The notes: generated by a model from the sequence alone, not told the origin. A stretch of DNA of 28,042 nt from Pseudolysinimonas_A sp049651805 (GCF_049651805.1 NZ_JBASCU010000052.1:1-28042); one strand, 5' to 3'; shown: positions 9,392-17,733, counted from the first letter of the stretch. Numbers and translations: made by a program.

Positions 9392-9732
9392 TCCGGCGGC
9401 TACGGGGCGAAGCAGGGAGTGCGACGGCCGAGTTCGCGCTCGCGTTCCCCGCGGTGCTGGGCGTCGTGGCGCTGCTGCTCGGCGGCGTGCAGGTTGCCGG
9501 GCTGCAAGTGCGGGCACAGGATGCCGCGGCCGACGCCGCGCGCGGGCTCGGCCGGGGCGACTCGGCGGCAGCGGTCGGCACCCGACTCGAGCGCCAGGTG
9601 CCGGGGGCGGCACTCAGCAGCTGGGGCGACGGCGACCTGCGGTGCGTGCGGGTCGAGATCGTGCCGAGCGGCCCGGTCGCGGTGCTCGGGCTGCGCGCCC
9701 GCGCGGGTGCCTGCGCACTCGACGACTCATGA
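9388..9732 (+). CDS. TadE-like minor pseudopilin
   Basis: A 114-residue membrane protein with a prepilin-like N-terminus: G10 followed by Glu at +5 (E15) and then Phe, and a hydrophobic helix about 17-35. The rest is a short extracytoplasmic domain with one cysteine near 86 and another near the end (ACALDDS), which could form a disulphide. It resembles Rv3655c and the TadE family of minor pilins. It is coupled by ATGA to the genes on both sides. Confidence 0.87.
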   Translation: MIRRLRGEAGSATAEFALAFPAVLGVVALLLGGVQVAGLQVRAQDAAADAARGLGRGDSAAAVGTRLERQVPGAALSSWGDGDLRCVRVEIVPSGPVAVLGLRARAGACALDDS

Positions 9733-10058
9733 AGGAGACCGGATCCGGCGGCGTCCTCGCCCTCGCCGTCGTCGCAATGCTGGCGGTGCTCACCCTCGCT
9801 GCGGTGGGGGTGGGTGCCGCGCTCGCCGCCCGACAGCGTGTGATCGCGGCTGCGGATGCCGGGGCGCTTGCCGCCGCCGACACGGCTCTCGGCATCCATC
9901 CCGGCATCCCGTGCGACGAGGCTGCGCGAGTCGTCGACGCCCATGGCGCGACCCTCGTCGCATGCGATCTCGAAGGTGTCGTGGCGACGGTTTCGACCTC
10001 GGCGAGGATCGCCGGGGTGATCGTCACGGCACAGGCGAGGGCTGGCCCGCCACGATGA
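9729..10058 (+). CDS. TadE-like protein of the Rv3654c family
   Basis: A 109-residue protein with an N-terminal membrane helix (about 9-33, LALAVVAMLAVLTLAAVGVG) and a small external domain with two cysteines (near residues 58 and 75). Family members are annotated as 'helicase/secretion neighbourhood TadE-like' proteins. ATG at 9729 overlaps the previous stop by 4 bases and is chosen over an upstream in-frame start for that reason and because the helix begins there. It ends the tad operon. The DEAD/DEAH helicase usually nearby is missing, and topA follows after 71 bases. Confidence 0.85.
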   Translation: MKETGSGGVLALAVVAMLAVLTLAAVGVGAALAARQRVIAAADAGALAAADTALGIHPGIPCDEAARVVDAHGATLVACDLEGVVATVSTSARIAGVIVTAQARAGPPR

Positions 10059-10129
10059 CGCCCGACACGCCGCCCCGGCTCGACTGAAGAAAAGTGTGTG
10101 TATGGTGTGCACCGGATAGAAGGAGAACA

Positions 10130-12853
10130 GTGCCCGAGTCGAAGTCCGCCGGCCGCAAGTTGGTCATCGTCGAGAGCCCAGCGAAGGCGAAGACCATCGG
10201 CCAGTACCTCGGCGACGGCTATGAAGTGCTGGCGTCGGTGGGTCACATCCGCGATCTGATCGAGCCGAAGAACCTCCCGCCGGAGCTGAAGAAGGGGTCG
10301 CTCGGCAAGTTCTCGATCGACGTCGAGAACGGCTTCGCTCCCTATTACGTGGTGAGCGATGAGAAGAAGCGCACGGTCGCCGACCTCAAGAAGGCACTGA
10401 AGAATGCCGACGAGCTCTACCTCGCGACGGATGAAGACCGCGAGGGCGAGGCGATCGCCTGGCACCTGCTCGAAGAGCTGAAGCCGAAGGTTCCGGTGAA
10501 GCGCATGGTGTTCCACGAGATCACCAAAGAGGCGATCCAACGGGCGCAGGAGAACACCCGCGACATCGACACCGCGCTCGTCGACGCGCAAGAGACCCGC
10601 CGCATCCTCGACCGGCTCTACGGGTTCGAGATCAGCCCGGTGCTGTGGCGCAAGGTCGGGCCGGGGCTCTCGGCCGGTCGCGTGCAGTCGGCCGCCACCC
10701 GGCTCGTCGTCGACCGCGAGCGCGAGCGGCTCGCCTTCGTCTCGGCCGTCTACTGGGATCTGACCGCCGAACTCGGCGCCGACACCGAGACCTTCCAGGC
10801 CCGCCTCGCCCGCCTCGACGGCAAGCGGGTCGCCTCCGGCCGCGATTTCGACGACAAGGGCCAGCTCACCGGCGACGTCGTCGCCCTCGATGAGGCTGCC
10901 GCCGAGAAGCTGGCCACGGCGCTGCGGGCCGACGCGGCATCCTTCACCGTCACCAACCTCGAGACCAAGCCCTACACGCGCCGCCCGGCCGCCCCGTTCA
11001 CGACGAGCACCCTCCAACAGGAGGCGGCCCGCAAACTGCGGTTCTCGGCTCGCCAGACGATGAGCGTCGCCCAGGGTCTCTACGAGAACGGGCACATCAC
11101 CTACATGCGCACCGACTCGCCGGCGCTGTCACAGCAAGCGATCGACGCGGCCCGCAGTCAGGCGGCCGAACTCTACGGCGCCGAGACCGTTCCCGAGAAG
11201 CCGCGCGTCTACACCGGCAAGAACAAGAACGCGCAGGAGGCGCACGAGGCGATCCGCCCCGCCGGGGATGTCTTCAAGACCCCGTCGGAACTTCAGTCGG
11301 TGCTGCGCGGTAACGACTTCAAGCTGTACGACCTGATCTGGAAGCGCACCGTGGCCTCGCAGATGGCCGACGCGCGCGGCTCGACCGCATCCGTCACCAT
11401 CGCGGGAACCACCGAGGATGCGGGCACCGCCGAGTTCACGGCGTCCGGCACCGTCATCACCTTCCGCGGCTTCCTCGCCGCGTATGAAGAAGGTAAAGAC
11501 GAGGCCCGCGACCCCGAGGCGAAGGAAGCCGACGACGAGAAGCGCCTGCCGAACCTGACGGTCGGGCAGGACCTTCTGTTGCAACACCTCGAGGCCAAGG
11601 GTCACGAGACCAGCCCGCCGCCGCGCTACACCGAGGCGAGCCTGGTGAAAACGCTCGAGGAGCTCGGCATCGGCCGCCCCTCGACGTACGCGAGCATCAT
11701 CTCGACGATCATCGACCGCGGTTACGTCACCCCGCGCGGCACGGCGCTCGTGCCGAACTGGATCGCGTTCAGCGTCGTGCGGCTGCTCGAGGACCACTTC
11801 GCCGATCTCGTCGAATACGACTTCACGGCCGAGATGGAGGATGACCTCGACCGCATCGCCGACGGCGAGCAGAACCGCGTCGACTGGCTGACCGGCTTCT
11901 ACTACGGCAACGAGCAACACAAGGGGCTGCGCACCGTCGTCGACAACCTCGGCGAGATCGACGCGCGCGACATCAACTCGGTGCAGCTCGCCGACGGCAT
12001 CACCTTGCGCATCGGCAAGTACGGGCCGTACCTCGAAACCCCCGACCCCGAATCGACCGACGGCACCCCGCGCCGCGTCAACGTTCCGCCGGAGCTCGCG
12101 CCCGACGAACTCACCACCGCGAAAGCGAAGGAACTCGTCGAAGCGCCCGTCGTGGGCGACCGCATTCTCGGGGTCAACCCCGAGAACGGCAAGCAGATCG
12201 CGGCGAAAGACGGCCGCTACGGGCCCTACGTGACCGAGCTCGAGCCGGAACCCGAGGCCGTGCCCGAGCCGGAGCCGGTCGTCGACCCCGCCACGGGCGA
12301 GGTGAAGACACCCAAGAAGAAGGCCGCCAAGAAGACGGCGGCGGTGAAGCCGCGCACGGCATCCCTCTTCAAGTCGATGGATCCGATGACGGTCGACCTC
12401 GACACCGCGCTCAAGCTGCTGTCGCTTCCGCGGGTCGTCGGACAGGACCCCGAGACGGGTGTCGAGATCACGACGCAGAACGGCCGCTACGGCCCGTACC
12501 TGAAGAAGGGCACCGACTCGCGGTCGCTCGAGTCGGAAGATCTCATCTTCGACCTGACCCTCGACAAGGCCCTCGAGATCCTCGCCCAGCCGAAGTACGG
12601 CGCCGCTCGTACCTCGAGCGCTCTCAAGGAGTTCGAGCCCGACCCTGAGTCGGGCAAGCCGATCCGCATCCGCGACGGCCGCTTCGGCGCCTACGTCACC
12701 GACTCGATCACGAACGTGACGATCCCGCGCGGCGAAGACATCGAGTCGATCGACTTCGATCGGGCCGTGCAGATGCTGGCCGACAAGCGCGCCAAGGGCC
12801 CCGCCCCGAAGCGCAAGGCTCCTCCGCGCAAGGCCGCCGCCAAGAAGAAGTAG
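10130..12853 (+). CDS. topA: DNA topoisomerase I (type IA)
   Basis: A 907-residue enzyme that relaxes negative supercoils through a 5'-phosphotyrosine intermediate. The TOPRIM domain starts KLVIVESPAKAKTIG (about 9-23) and includes DEDREGEAIAWHL. GLSAGRVQSAATR follows, and the active-site tyrosine is Y325 in ITYMRTDSP. Three or four C-terminal repeats with RYGPYV or RFGAYV replace the zinc fingers of E. coli TopA, and the protein ends in a lysine-rich tail (KRKAPPRKAAAKKK), as in other actinobacteria. GTG at 10130 is chosen because AAGGAG lies just upstream; TATGGT at 10101-10106 may be the -10. The stop is followed 14 bases later by a repeat array. Confidence 0.97.
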   Translation: MPESKSAGRKLVIVESPAKAKTIGQYLGDGYEVLASVGHIRDLIEPKNLPPELKKGSLGKFSIDVENGFAPYYVVSDEKKRTVADLKKALKNADELYLATDEDREGEAIAWHLLEELKPKVPVKRMVFHEITKEAIQRAQENTRDIDTALVDAQETRRILDRLYGFEISPVLWRKVGPGLSAGRVQSAATRLVVDRERERLAFVSAVYWDLTAELGADTETFQARLARLDGKRVASGRDFDDKGQLTGDVVALDEAAAEKLATALRADAASFTVTNLETKPYTRRPAAPFTTSTLQQEAARKLRFSARQTMSVAQGLYENGHITYMRTDSPALSQQAIDAARSQAAELYGAETVPEKPRVYTGKNKNAQEAHEAIRPAGDVFKTPSELQSVLRGNDFKLYDLIWKRTVASQMADARGSTASVTIAGTTEDAGTAEFTASGTVITFRGFLAAYEEGKDEARDPEAKEADDEKRLPNLTVGQDLLLQHLEAKGHETSPPPRYTEASLVKTLEELGIGRPSTYASIISTIIDRGYVTPRGTALVPNWIAFSVVRLLEDHFADLVEYDFTAEMEDDLDRIADGEQNRVDWLTGFYYGNEQHKGLRTVVDNLGEIDARDINSVQLADGITLRIGKYGPYLETPDPESTDGTPRRVNVPPELAPDELTTAKAKELVEAPVVGDRILGVNPENGKQIAAKDGRYGPYVTELEPEPEAVPEPEPVVDPATGEVKTPKKKAAKKTAAVKPRTASLFKSMDPMTVDLDTALKLLSLPRVVGQDPETGVEITTQNGRYGPYLKKGTDSRSLESEDLIFDLTLDKALEILAQPKYGAARTSSALKEFEPDPESGKPIRIRDGRFGAYVTDSITNVTIPRGEDIESIDFDRAVQMLADKRAKGPAPKRKAPPRKAAAKKK

Positions 12854-12867
12854 GTCGAGTCCCGCTC

Positions 12868-12978
12868 GGTGGTTGAGTAGCGCCGAAGGCGCGTGTCGAA
12901 ACCCGTGGGTTGAGTAGCGCCGAAGGCGGGTGTCGAAACCCGTGGGTTGAGTAGCGCCGAAGGCGCGTGTCGAAACCA
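12868..12978 (+). repeat. Three tandem 37-bp copies of the dispersed hairpin repeat
   Basis: Units at 12868-12904, 12905-12941 and 12942-12978 abut with an exact 37-base period. Each is GGTGGTTGAGTA or GTGGGTTGAGTA, a stem-loop GCGCC-GAA-GGCGC (GGCGG in unit 2), then GTGTCGAAACC. The same element is scattered through the window. Here it lies directly after the topA stop. Confidence 0.92.
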
Positions 12979-12999
12979 CACCCCCGAGTAACCCGCTGT

Positions 13000-13042
13000 G
13001 TGGTTTCGACACGCGACCTGCGGTCGCTACTCAACCACCGAG
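13000..13042 (-). repeat. Inverted copy of the dispersed hairpin repeat
   Basis: On the minus strand this reads CTCGGTGGTTGAGTA, then GCGACC-GCA-GGTCGC, then GTGTCGAAACCAC. It faces the three tandem copies, so together they could fold into a large cruciform between topA and holB. Confidence 0.9.
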
Positions 13043-13064
13043 ACGGAGAGTCTGCGCTGCCGCC

Positions 13065-13070
13065 TACGCT
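13065..13070 (+). promoter_or_regulatory. -10 element for a leaderless holB transcript
   Basis: TACGCT is followed by exactly 6 bases and the ATG of holB, with no Shine-Dalgarno. No clear -35. Confidence 0.5.
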
Positions 13071-13076
13071 GGGCGT

Positions 13077-14213
13077 ATGAGCTGGGACGACCTGACCGGG
13101 CAGGCCGAGGCGGTTGCGACACTGCGGGCCGCCGCGGCAGGCGACGGGCTCACCCACTCGTGGTTGCTCACCGGCCCCCCGGGGTCGGGCCGCTCGGTGC
13201 TCGCCTACGCGTTCGCCGCCGCCCTCATCGCCCGGCCCGGCGACGAGGCCGAGACCGAGGCTCAAGTGCAGGCACGCACGCATCCCGATCTCGGGGTGTT
13301 GAGCACTGAAGGCGTGACGATTCTGCGCAAAGACGTGAAGGATTTCGTCACCTCGAGTTACTTCTCGCCGTCGGTGGGCCGCTACCGCGTGATGGTGATC
13401 GAAGATGCCGACCGCATGGCGGAGCTCTCCAGCAACGTGCTGTTGAAGGCGCTGGAAGAGCCGCCGCCACGCACGATCTGGATTCTCTGCGCGCCGAGCG
13501 ATGCCGACCTGCTGCCGACGGTGCGGTCGCGGGTGCGCACGGTGCGGCTGCGCGTTCCGGATGTCGCCGAGGTCGCCGACCTGATCTCTCGCCGTGACGG
13601 GGTCAGCCTGCCCGAGGCGACCCGGGCGGCGCGCGAAGCACAGAGCCACATCGGGATGGCGCACCGCCTTGCGACGAACGCCGAGGCCCGCGAACGGCGG
13701 GCCCGCACCCTCGAACTCGCCTTCGGCATCCGCAGCGTGTCGGGTGCCGTGCTCGCCGCCGCCGAATTGCTTGCGGTCGCCGGCGACGACGCGAAGGCGA
13801 TCACGGAAGAGCGGGATGCCGAAGAGCGGGCGAGTGCGCTGCGATCGCTCGGCATCGAGCCCGGCGGCACCATTCCGCCCGGCCTGCGTGCGCAACTGAA
13901 GAACCTCGAAGAAGACCAGAAGCGCCGGGCGACCCGGTCGCTGCGCGACGGGCTCGACCGCATCCTCGTCGATCTGCTCTCGCTGTACCGTGACATCCTG
14001 CTGCTGCAACTCGGGGTGGGCAGCGATCCGGTGAACCTGGCGATCTACGGCGACCTGGAGGCGGCGGCGAGGGCGACCACCGCGGCCGGCACCCTCGCCA
14101 CGCTCGACGCGATCACCGAGGCGCGCACGCGCATCGAAGGTAACGTCGCACCTGCCCTGGCTCTCGAGGCCATGCTCATCAGCGCGGTGCGCGACAGCGC
14201 ACCGGTGCGTTAG
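13077..14213 (+). CDS. holB: DNA polymerase III delta' subunit
   Basis: A 378-residue AAA+-fold clamp-loader subunit. The P-loop reads GPPGSGRS (33-40), with Arg in place of the catalytic Lys, as expected for the non-hydrolysing delta' subunit. IEDADRMAELSSNVLLKALEEPPPRTIWIL carries the sensor and loader signature, and the SRC-like motif is replaced by RSRVRT. The segment where clamp-loader proteins usually have a four-cysteine zinc ribbon (about 51-67, before THPD) has no cysteine at all. Neighbours are topA and a secreted hydrolase, a common actinobacterial order, but thymidylate kinase, often just upstream, is absent. The message appears leaderless. Confidence 0.93.
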   Translation: MSWDDLTGQAEAVATLRAAAAGDGLTHSWLLTGPPGSGRSVLAYAFAAALIARPGDEAETEAQVQARTHPDLGVLSTEGVTILRKDVKDFVTSSYFSPSVGRYRVMVIEDADRMAELSSNVLLKALEEPPPRTIWILCAPSDADLLPTVRSRVRTVRLRVPDVAEVADLISRRDGVSLPEATRAAREAQSHIGMAHRLATNAEARERRARTLELAFGIRSVSGAVLAAAELLAVAGDDAKAITEERDAEERASALRSLGIEPGGTIPPGLRAQLKNLEEDQKRRATRSLRDGLDRILVDLLSLYRDILLLQLGVGSDPVNLAIYGDLEAAARATTAAGTLATLDAITEARTRIEGNVAPALALEAMLISAVRDSAPVR

Positions 14214-14223
14214 AAAGGTCGCC

Positions 14224-15756
14224 ATGAAGACCACCCGTGCGGGATTCGCGCTGCTCTTGGGGCTCGTCGTCACGGCGACCCTCACCGGGTGCCTGCAGTG
14301 GTTCGCGTCGCCGGAGGTGGAGTCGACCTCGCAGCCGACCGGCGAGGAGGTCGCCGCCGACCTCGAACCGTACTACCGCCAGGTGCTGCGGTGGAAGTCG
14401 TGCGGCAATGGGATGCAGTGCACCGTTGCCCGCGCCCCGATGGACTGGAGCAACCCCGGCGACGCCGAGATCGAGCTCGCCCTGGTACGCCAGCCCGCCT
14501 CGGGCACGAAGCTCGGGTCGCTGTTGGTCAACCCCGGCGGGCCCGGCGGATCCGGGTACGACTTCGTGCTCGACAGCGTGGACTACGCCACGAGCGACCG
14601 GCTGCAGGGCAGCTACGACATCGTCGGCTTCGACCCCCGCGGCGTCGGGCGGTCGTCGGCGGTCTCGTGCTACGACGACCCGGCATTCCTCGACGAGTTC
14701 AACTACGGCATCATCCCGGGCACCGTCGGGTCGGACCAGTGGATCGCCGATGTGGCCGCCGCGAACGCCGAGTTCGCGCAGGCCTGCCTGACGTACACCG
14801 GCGCGCTGCTGGAGTTCGTCGACACGGTGAGTGCTGCCCGCGACATGGACCTGCTGCGCGCCGTGCTCGGTGACGAGAAACTCAACTTCCTCGGCTACTC
14901 GTACGGCACGTTCCTCGGGGCGACCTACGCCGACCTCTACCCCGAGAAGACCGGCCGACTCGTGCTCGACGGCGCCGTCGACCCGTCGACCACCGACTTC
15001 GACGTCACGAAGACGCAGGCGGTGGGGTTCGAGAACGCGTTCAAGGCGTACCTCGCCGACTGCGTGACCCGTGAGGAATGCCCGTTCACCGGCTCGGTGG
15101 ATGCCGCGCTTGACCGCACGGGGGCGCTGCTGAGCGACCTGGCGGTCACGCCGTTGCCGGCACCCGACGGCCGGATGCTCGGGTCGAGCACCATGTTCAT
15201 CGCGATCATCCTGCCGCTCTACAACCAAGACAACTGGCCCTACCTCGACGACCTGTTCACCGAGGTGTTCGCGGGCGAGACCGCGACGGCGTTCTTCCTC
15301 GCCGACAACTACAACGGCCGCGATCCCGACGGCACCTACCGCGACAACTCGACCGAGTCGTTCATCTCGATCAACTGTCTCGACTACGTCTCCAACGTGA
15401 CGAACGAGTCGATGCGGGCCGATGCGGCACGGCTCGCTGAGGCGGCGCCGGTGTTCGGCCCCGTGATGTCGTACGGCGGCACGCTGTGCGAGGCGTGGCC
15501 GTTCCCGCCGACCCGAGACCGTGTCGCCATCGCCGCAGAAGGCTCGGCCGACATCCTGGTGGTCGGTACGACGAACGACCCGGCGACTCCCTATGTGTGG
15601 GCGGTGGCGCTCGCCGATCAGTTGGAGAACGGTCATCTGGTGACCTACGAGGGCGAGGGCCACACCGCCTACACGACCGGCGACCCGTGCGTGCTCGGAG
15701 TGGTCGACGCGTTCTTCATCGACGGAACGGTGCCGGAGTCCGACCCCAACTGCTGA
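14224..15756 (+). CDS. Secreted alpha/beta-hydrolase lipoprotein (tripeptidyl aminopeptidase-like)
   Basis: A 510-residue extracytoplasmic hydrolase. The signal peptide ends in the lipobox LTGC (C23), so the protein is probably lipid-anchored. NPGGPGGSG forms the oxyanion region, and the nucleophile is S226 in GYSYG. D452 (GTTNDPATPY) and H480 (GEGHTAY) complete the triad within a C-terminal TAP-like domain. Relatives such as Streptomyces SlpD/SlpE and mycobacterial Hip1/CaeA-type proteins cleave peptides or esters; the substrate here is unknown. AGAAAGG lies upstream of ATG. The gene follows holB after 10 bases and is probably cotranscribed. Confidence 0.9.
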   Translation: MKTTRAGFALLLGLVVTATLTGCLQWFASPEVESTSQPTGEEVAADLEPYYRQVLRWKSCGNGMQCTVARAPMDWSNPGDAEIELALVRQPASGTKLGSLLVNPGGPGGSGYDFVLDSVDYATSDRLQGSYDIVGFDPRGVGRSSAVSCYDDPAFLDEFNYGIIPGTVGSDQWIADVAAANAEFAQACLTYTGALLEFVDTVSAARDMDLLRAVLGDEKLNFLGYSYGTFLGATYADLYPEKTGRLVLDGAVDPSTTDFDVTKTQAVGFENAFKAYLADCVTREECPFTGSVDAALDRTGALLSDLAVTPLPAPDGRMLGSSTMFIAIILPLYNQDNWPYLDDLFTEVFAGETATAFFLADNYNGRDPDGTYRDNSTESFISINCLDYVSNVTNESMRADAARLAEAAPVFGPVMSYGGTLCEAWPFPPTRDRVAIAAEGSADILVVGTTNDPATPYVWAVALADQLENGHLVTYEGEGHTAYTTGDPCVLGVVDAFFIDGTVPESDPNC

Positions 15757-15764
15757 CCCGTTTC

Positions 15765-15834
15765 TCGGTGGTCGAGTAGCGGGTTGAGGAGCGCCGATTT
15801 CGGCGGACGCGTCTCGAAACAGCGTGTCGAGACC
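15765..15834 (+). repeat. Degenerate, nested copy of the dispersed hairpin repeat
   Basis: The outer ends GGTGGTCGAGTAGC and GTGTCGAGACC match the family. The middle contains a second, decayed copy (GGTTGAGGAGCGCCG...CTCGAAAC, about 15782-15820). It begins 8 bases after the hydrolase stop. Confidence 0.75.
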
Positions 15835-15859
15835 GGGTGCAAGTTTGCAGTGGGCGCAA

Positions 15860-15865
15860 TAAACT
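15860..15865 (+). promoter_or_regulatory. -10 element and possible operator for the TetR gene
   Basis: TAAACT lies 6 bases before ATG (15872), which fits a leaderless transcript. Just upstream, TGCAA-GT-TTGCA (15838-15849) is a short inverted repeat that could be the autoregulatory operator. Confidence 0.45.
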
Positions 15866-15871
15866 GTGCGG

Positions 15872-16513
15872 ATGACGTCCGCCGATCAGCCGGGTCTGCG
15901 CGAACGGAAGCGCCTCGCGACCCGCCACGCCATCCAGAGCGCCGCGCTCCAAGTGGTGCGCGAGCAGGGGCTCGAGGGAGCGACCGTCGATGAGATCGCC
16001 CGCATCGCCGACATCTCGCCGCGCACCTTCTTCAACTACTTCCCCTCGAAGGAGGATGCGATCCTCGGTGACGCGCCCACGCTGGCCGGCAACGCCAAGA
16101 TCGACTGGTTCATCGCCGACCGCGGCCCGGTCCTGCGCGGGCTCGCCCGCGTCGTTGTCGAGGGATCGACGCGGCTGCTGAGCGACCCGGAGCTGCTCGC
16201 GGAGCGCCGTGCGCTCGGCAAGAGGTATCCGCAGCTCGGCGTGCGGCGCATGGCCAACGTGCATCGTTTCGAAGAGGAACTGACCGACCTGGTGCAGCGT
16301 CGGCTGCGGTCGGAGCATCCGCAGCTATCGGATGCCGAAGCAGCCGATCGCGCTCGCCTCGTCGCGCTCACCGCGTTCGCGTTCATCCGGCACGCCTGGT
16401 TCGCGTGGCTCGACCACCCCGACGCCTCCCCAGGTCTGCCCGAGCTGGTGGAGCGGGCTTTCGAGCTCGGCGCCGAGCTGATCGCGTCATCCTCTCCCGC
16501 CCGCGTCGGCTAA
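15872..16513 (+). CDS. TetR-family transcriptional regulator
   Basis: A 213-residue ligand-responsive repressor type. The N-terminal helix-turn-helix is clear: RERKRLATRHAIQSAALQVV, then TVDEIARIADISPRTFFNYFPSKEDAI (about 36-62), the F-YF-SKE pattern typical of TetR proteins. The C-terminal domain is helical and not diagnostic of a ligand. ATG at 15872 is preferred to a GTG two codons upstream because it sits 6 bases after TAAACT. The target is unknown; the flanking hydrolase is the nearest candidate. Its TAA stop overlaps a TAAACT that may serve as the -10 box of tRNA-Thr. Confidence 0.88.
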   Translation: MTSADQPGLRERKRLATRHAIQSAALQVVREQGLEGATVDEIARIADISPRTFFNYFPSKEDAILGDAPTLAGNAKIDWFIADRGPVLRGLARVVVEGSTRLLSDPELLAERRALGKRYPQLGVRRMANVHRFEEELTDLVQRRLRSEHPQLSDAEAADRARLVALTAFAFIRHAWFAWLDHPDASPGLPELVERAFELGAELIASSSPARVG

Positions 16514-16544
16514 ACTTCTCGACGGTTCCCGGCCTGCCGGGTCC

Positions 16545-16617
16545 GCCGCCTTAGCTCAGTCGGCAGAGCATCTCACTCGTAATGAGAAGGTCGTGGGTTC
16601 GATTCCCACAGGCGGCT
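16545..16617 (+). tRNA. tRNA-Thr (anticodon CGT)
   Basis: The acceptor GCCGCCT pairs with AGGCGGC. The anticodon stem TCTCA/TGAGA encloses CTCGTAA, giving anticodon CGT (threonine codon ACG). The T loop is TTCGATT in GTGGG/CCCAC. The discriminator is T and CCA is not encoded. A likely -10 (TAAACT, 16511-16516) lies in the end of the TetR gene. An inverted repeat CTCGGA/TCCGAG (16628-16653) downstream may end the transcript. Confidence 0.96.
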
Positions 16618-16708
16618 CCGACTATTCCTCGGATTGACCCGTCGATCTCCGAGAAACGTGGCGTGCCCCCAGTTCGCGGGCAAAAGCGCTCGTAGGAGCC
16701 GAAAGCCC

Positions 16709-16738
16709 TTGTGACGGCCCTATCAAGGGGCGTAGCGT
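16709..16738 (+). promoter_or_regulatory. Likely promoter of the CAP-domain protein gene
   Basis: TTGTGA (16709-16714), an 18-base spacer and TAGCGT (16733-16738). The roughly 70-base leader contains a hairpin GGTCC-GGGG-GGACC (16772-16785) and a G-rich stretch before the start. The rest of 16618-16813 shows nothing else I can name. Confidence 0.45.
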
Positions 16739-16813
16739 CCCTCTCACGGCGTTTCGACGCCCGACGCACATGGTCCGGGGGGACCGCGTCACCCGAGTCG
16801 GGGGGCTCGAATC

Positions 16814-17707
16814 ATGAAGCGCACGCTATTTCTGGGGGCCGTCTTCACGACGGTAATGGTTCTCGTGTTGCCGTTCGTCGGTGGCGGGGGCCCGTCATTC
16901 TTGGCTCCGGCCAACGCAGCCGTGGCGGCTGCCGTGCCGGGGGTCACCACGACGGTGTCGGGAACGACCTCGCCGGTCACGACCGCGAGCCAACCGGTCG
17001 TGGCGTCGACGATCGTCAGCGATCCGACCTCGACGGTGCTTGAGGCTGCCGCCCGCACGATCGTCGCAGAGGTCTCGGCAGAAGCCCCGCAGAACGTCGA
17101 CAACGAACACTTCGCTCAGAAGCCCGTGCCGAAGCCGCTTCCGCCGGTCTCCGCGGCCGGACGGGCCAGCGGAACCGAGGAGCGCCGCGCCGTCCTGGCG
17201 GCCCAAGGCCTCTCGTGCCCCGGCAACGTCGGTGGCAGCACCGGTGGAGCCCCGGGACGCGTCTCCGGCGGCGGCGTTCAGGGGACGACGTCTGACGACC
17301 TCGCCGCGTTCGCCGCGACCTACAACGCGCAACGCGTCGCCAACTGCCTCTACCCGGTGCCGATGGCGAACATCCGGTATGACGCGTGCATGGAAGATCG
17401 CCTCTTCTGGATGGCGGAAGACCCGAGCACCGACCCCGCGAGCGCGTGGGGCCACATCGGCTCGCAGCGCAGCGACGGTGTTCCGTCCTACGGCTGCGAC
17501 GGCAACCTGGCCGGCGGTTCGGGCAACACCGGAGCGACGGTCGCCCAGAAGTGGTGGAACTCCACCCCGCACCGAAATTCGCTCTACCGCCCGACGATCA
17601 CCGGCCCCGTAGGCGGGGTGTGCATCTACTTCGCCATGACCCATGGTGGCGTACCGAACGAGCCGTACAGCTTCACCCGCGCCGCAGCGCGGTGGGGTGG
17701 CTGCTAG
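16814..17707 (+). CDS. Secreted CAP/SCP-like domain protein
   Basis: A 297-residue exported protein. The signal peptide (about 1-36) ends near PANA-AVAA and is followed by a Thr/Ser/Val-rich linker. The C-terminal half (about 155-297) looks like a CAP (cysteine-rich secretory, SCP/PR1-like) domain: an AFAATYNAQRVANC helix, a WGHIGS segment, and WWNSTPHRNSLYRPTITGPVGGVCIYF, which resembles the conserved W..S..H...L motif. Cysteines are at about 138, 178, 194, 231, 275 and 297 and could form disulphides. Classical CAP catalytic or zinc residues are only partly evident, so the function is open. A long hairpin follows the stop. Confidence 0.75.
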   Translation: MKRTLFLGAVFTTVMVLVLPFVGGGGPSFLAPANAAVAAAVPGVTTTVSGTTSPVTTASQPVVASTIVSDPTSTVLEAAARTIVAEVSAEAPQNVDNEHFAQKPVPKPLPPVSAAGRASGTEERRAVLAAQGLSCPGNVGGSTGGAPGRVSGGGVQGTTSDDLAAFAATYNAQRVANCLYPVPMANIRYDACMEDRLFWMAEDPSTDPASAWGHIGSQRSDGVPSYGCDGNLAGGSGNTGATVAQKWWNSTPHRNSLYRPTITGPVGGVCIYFAMTHGGVPNEPYSFTRAAARWGGC

Positions 17708-17733
17708 GACTGATTCGCGGCGGAGGGTCGTGT

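Noticed and set aside
12868..12978. CRISPR array (three 37-bp direct repeats)
   Set aside because: The units abut without spacers and the same element occurs singly throughout the window; no cas genes.
11129..13012. 627-residue minus-strand open frame antisense to topA
   Set aside because: Same GC-driven artefact; topA motifs are complete on the plus strand.
16739..16813. Riboswitch (for example the ydaO type) before the secreted CAP protein
   Set aside because: A G-rich leader with a small hairpin is present, but the conserved motifs of known classes could not be found.
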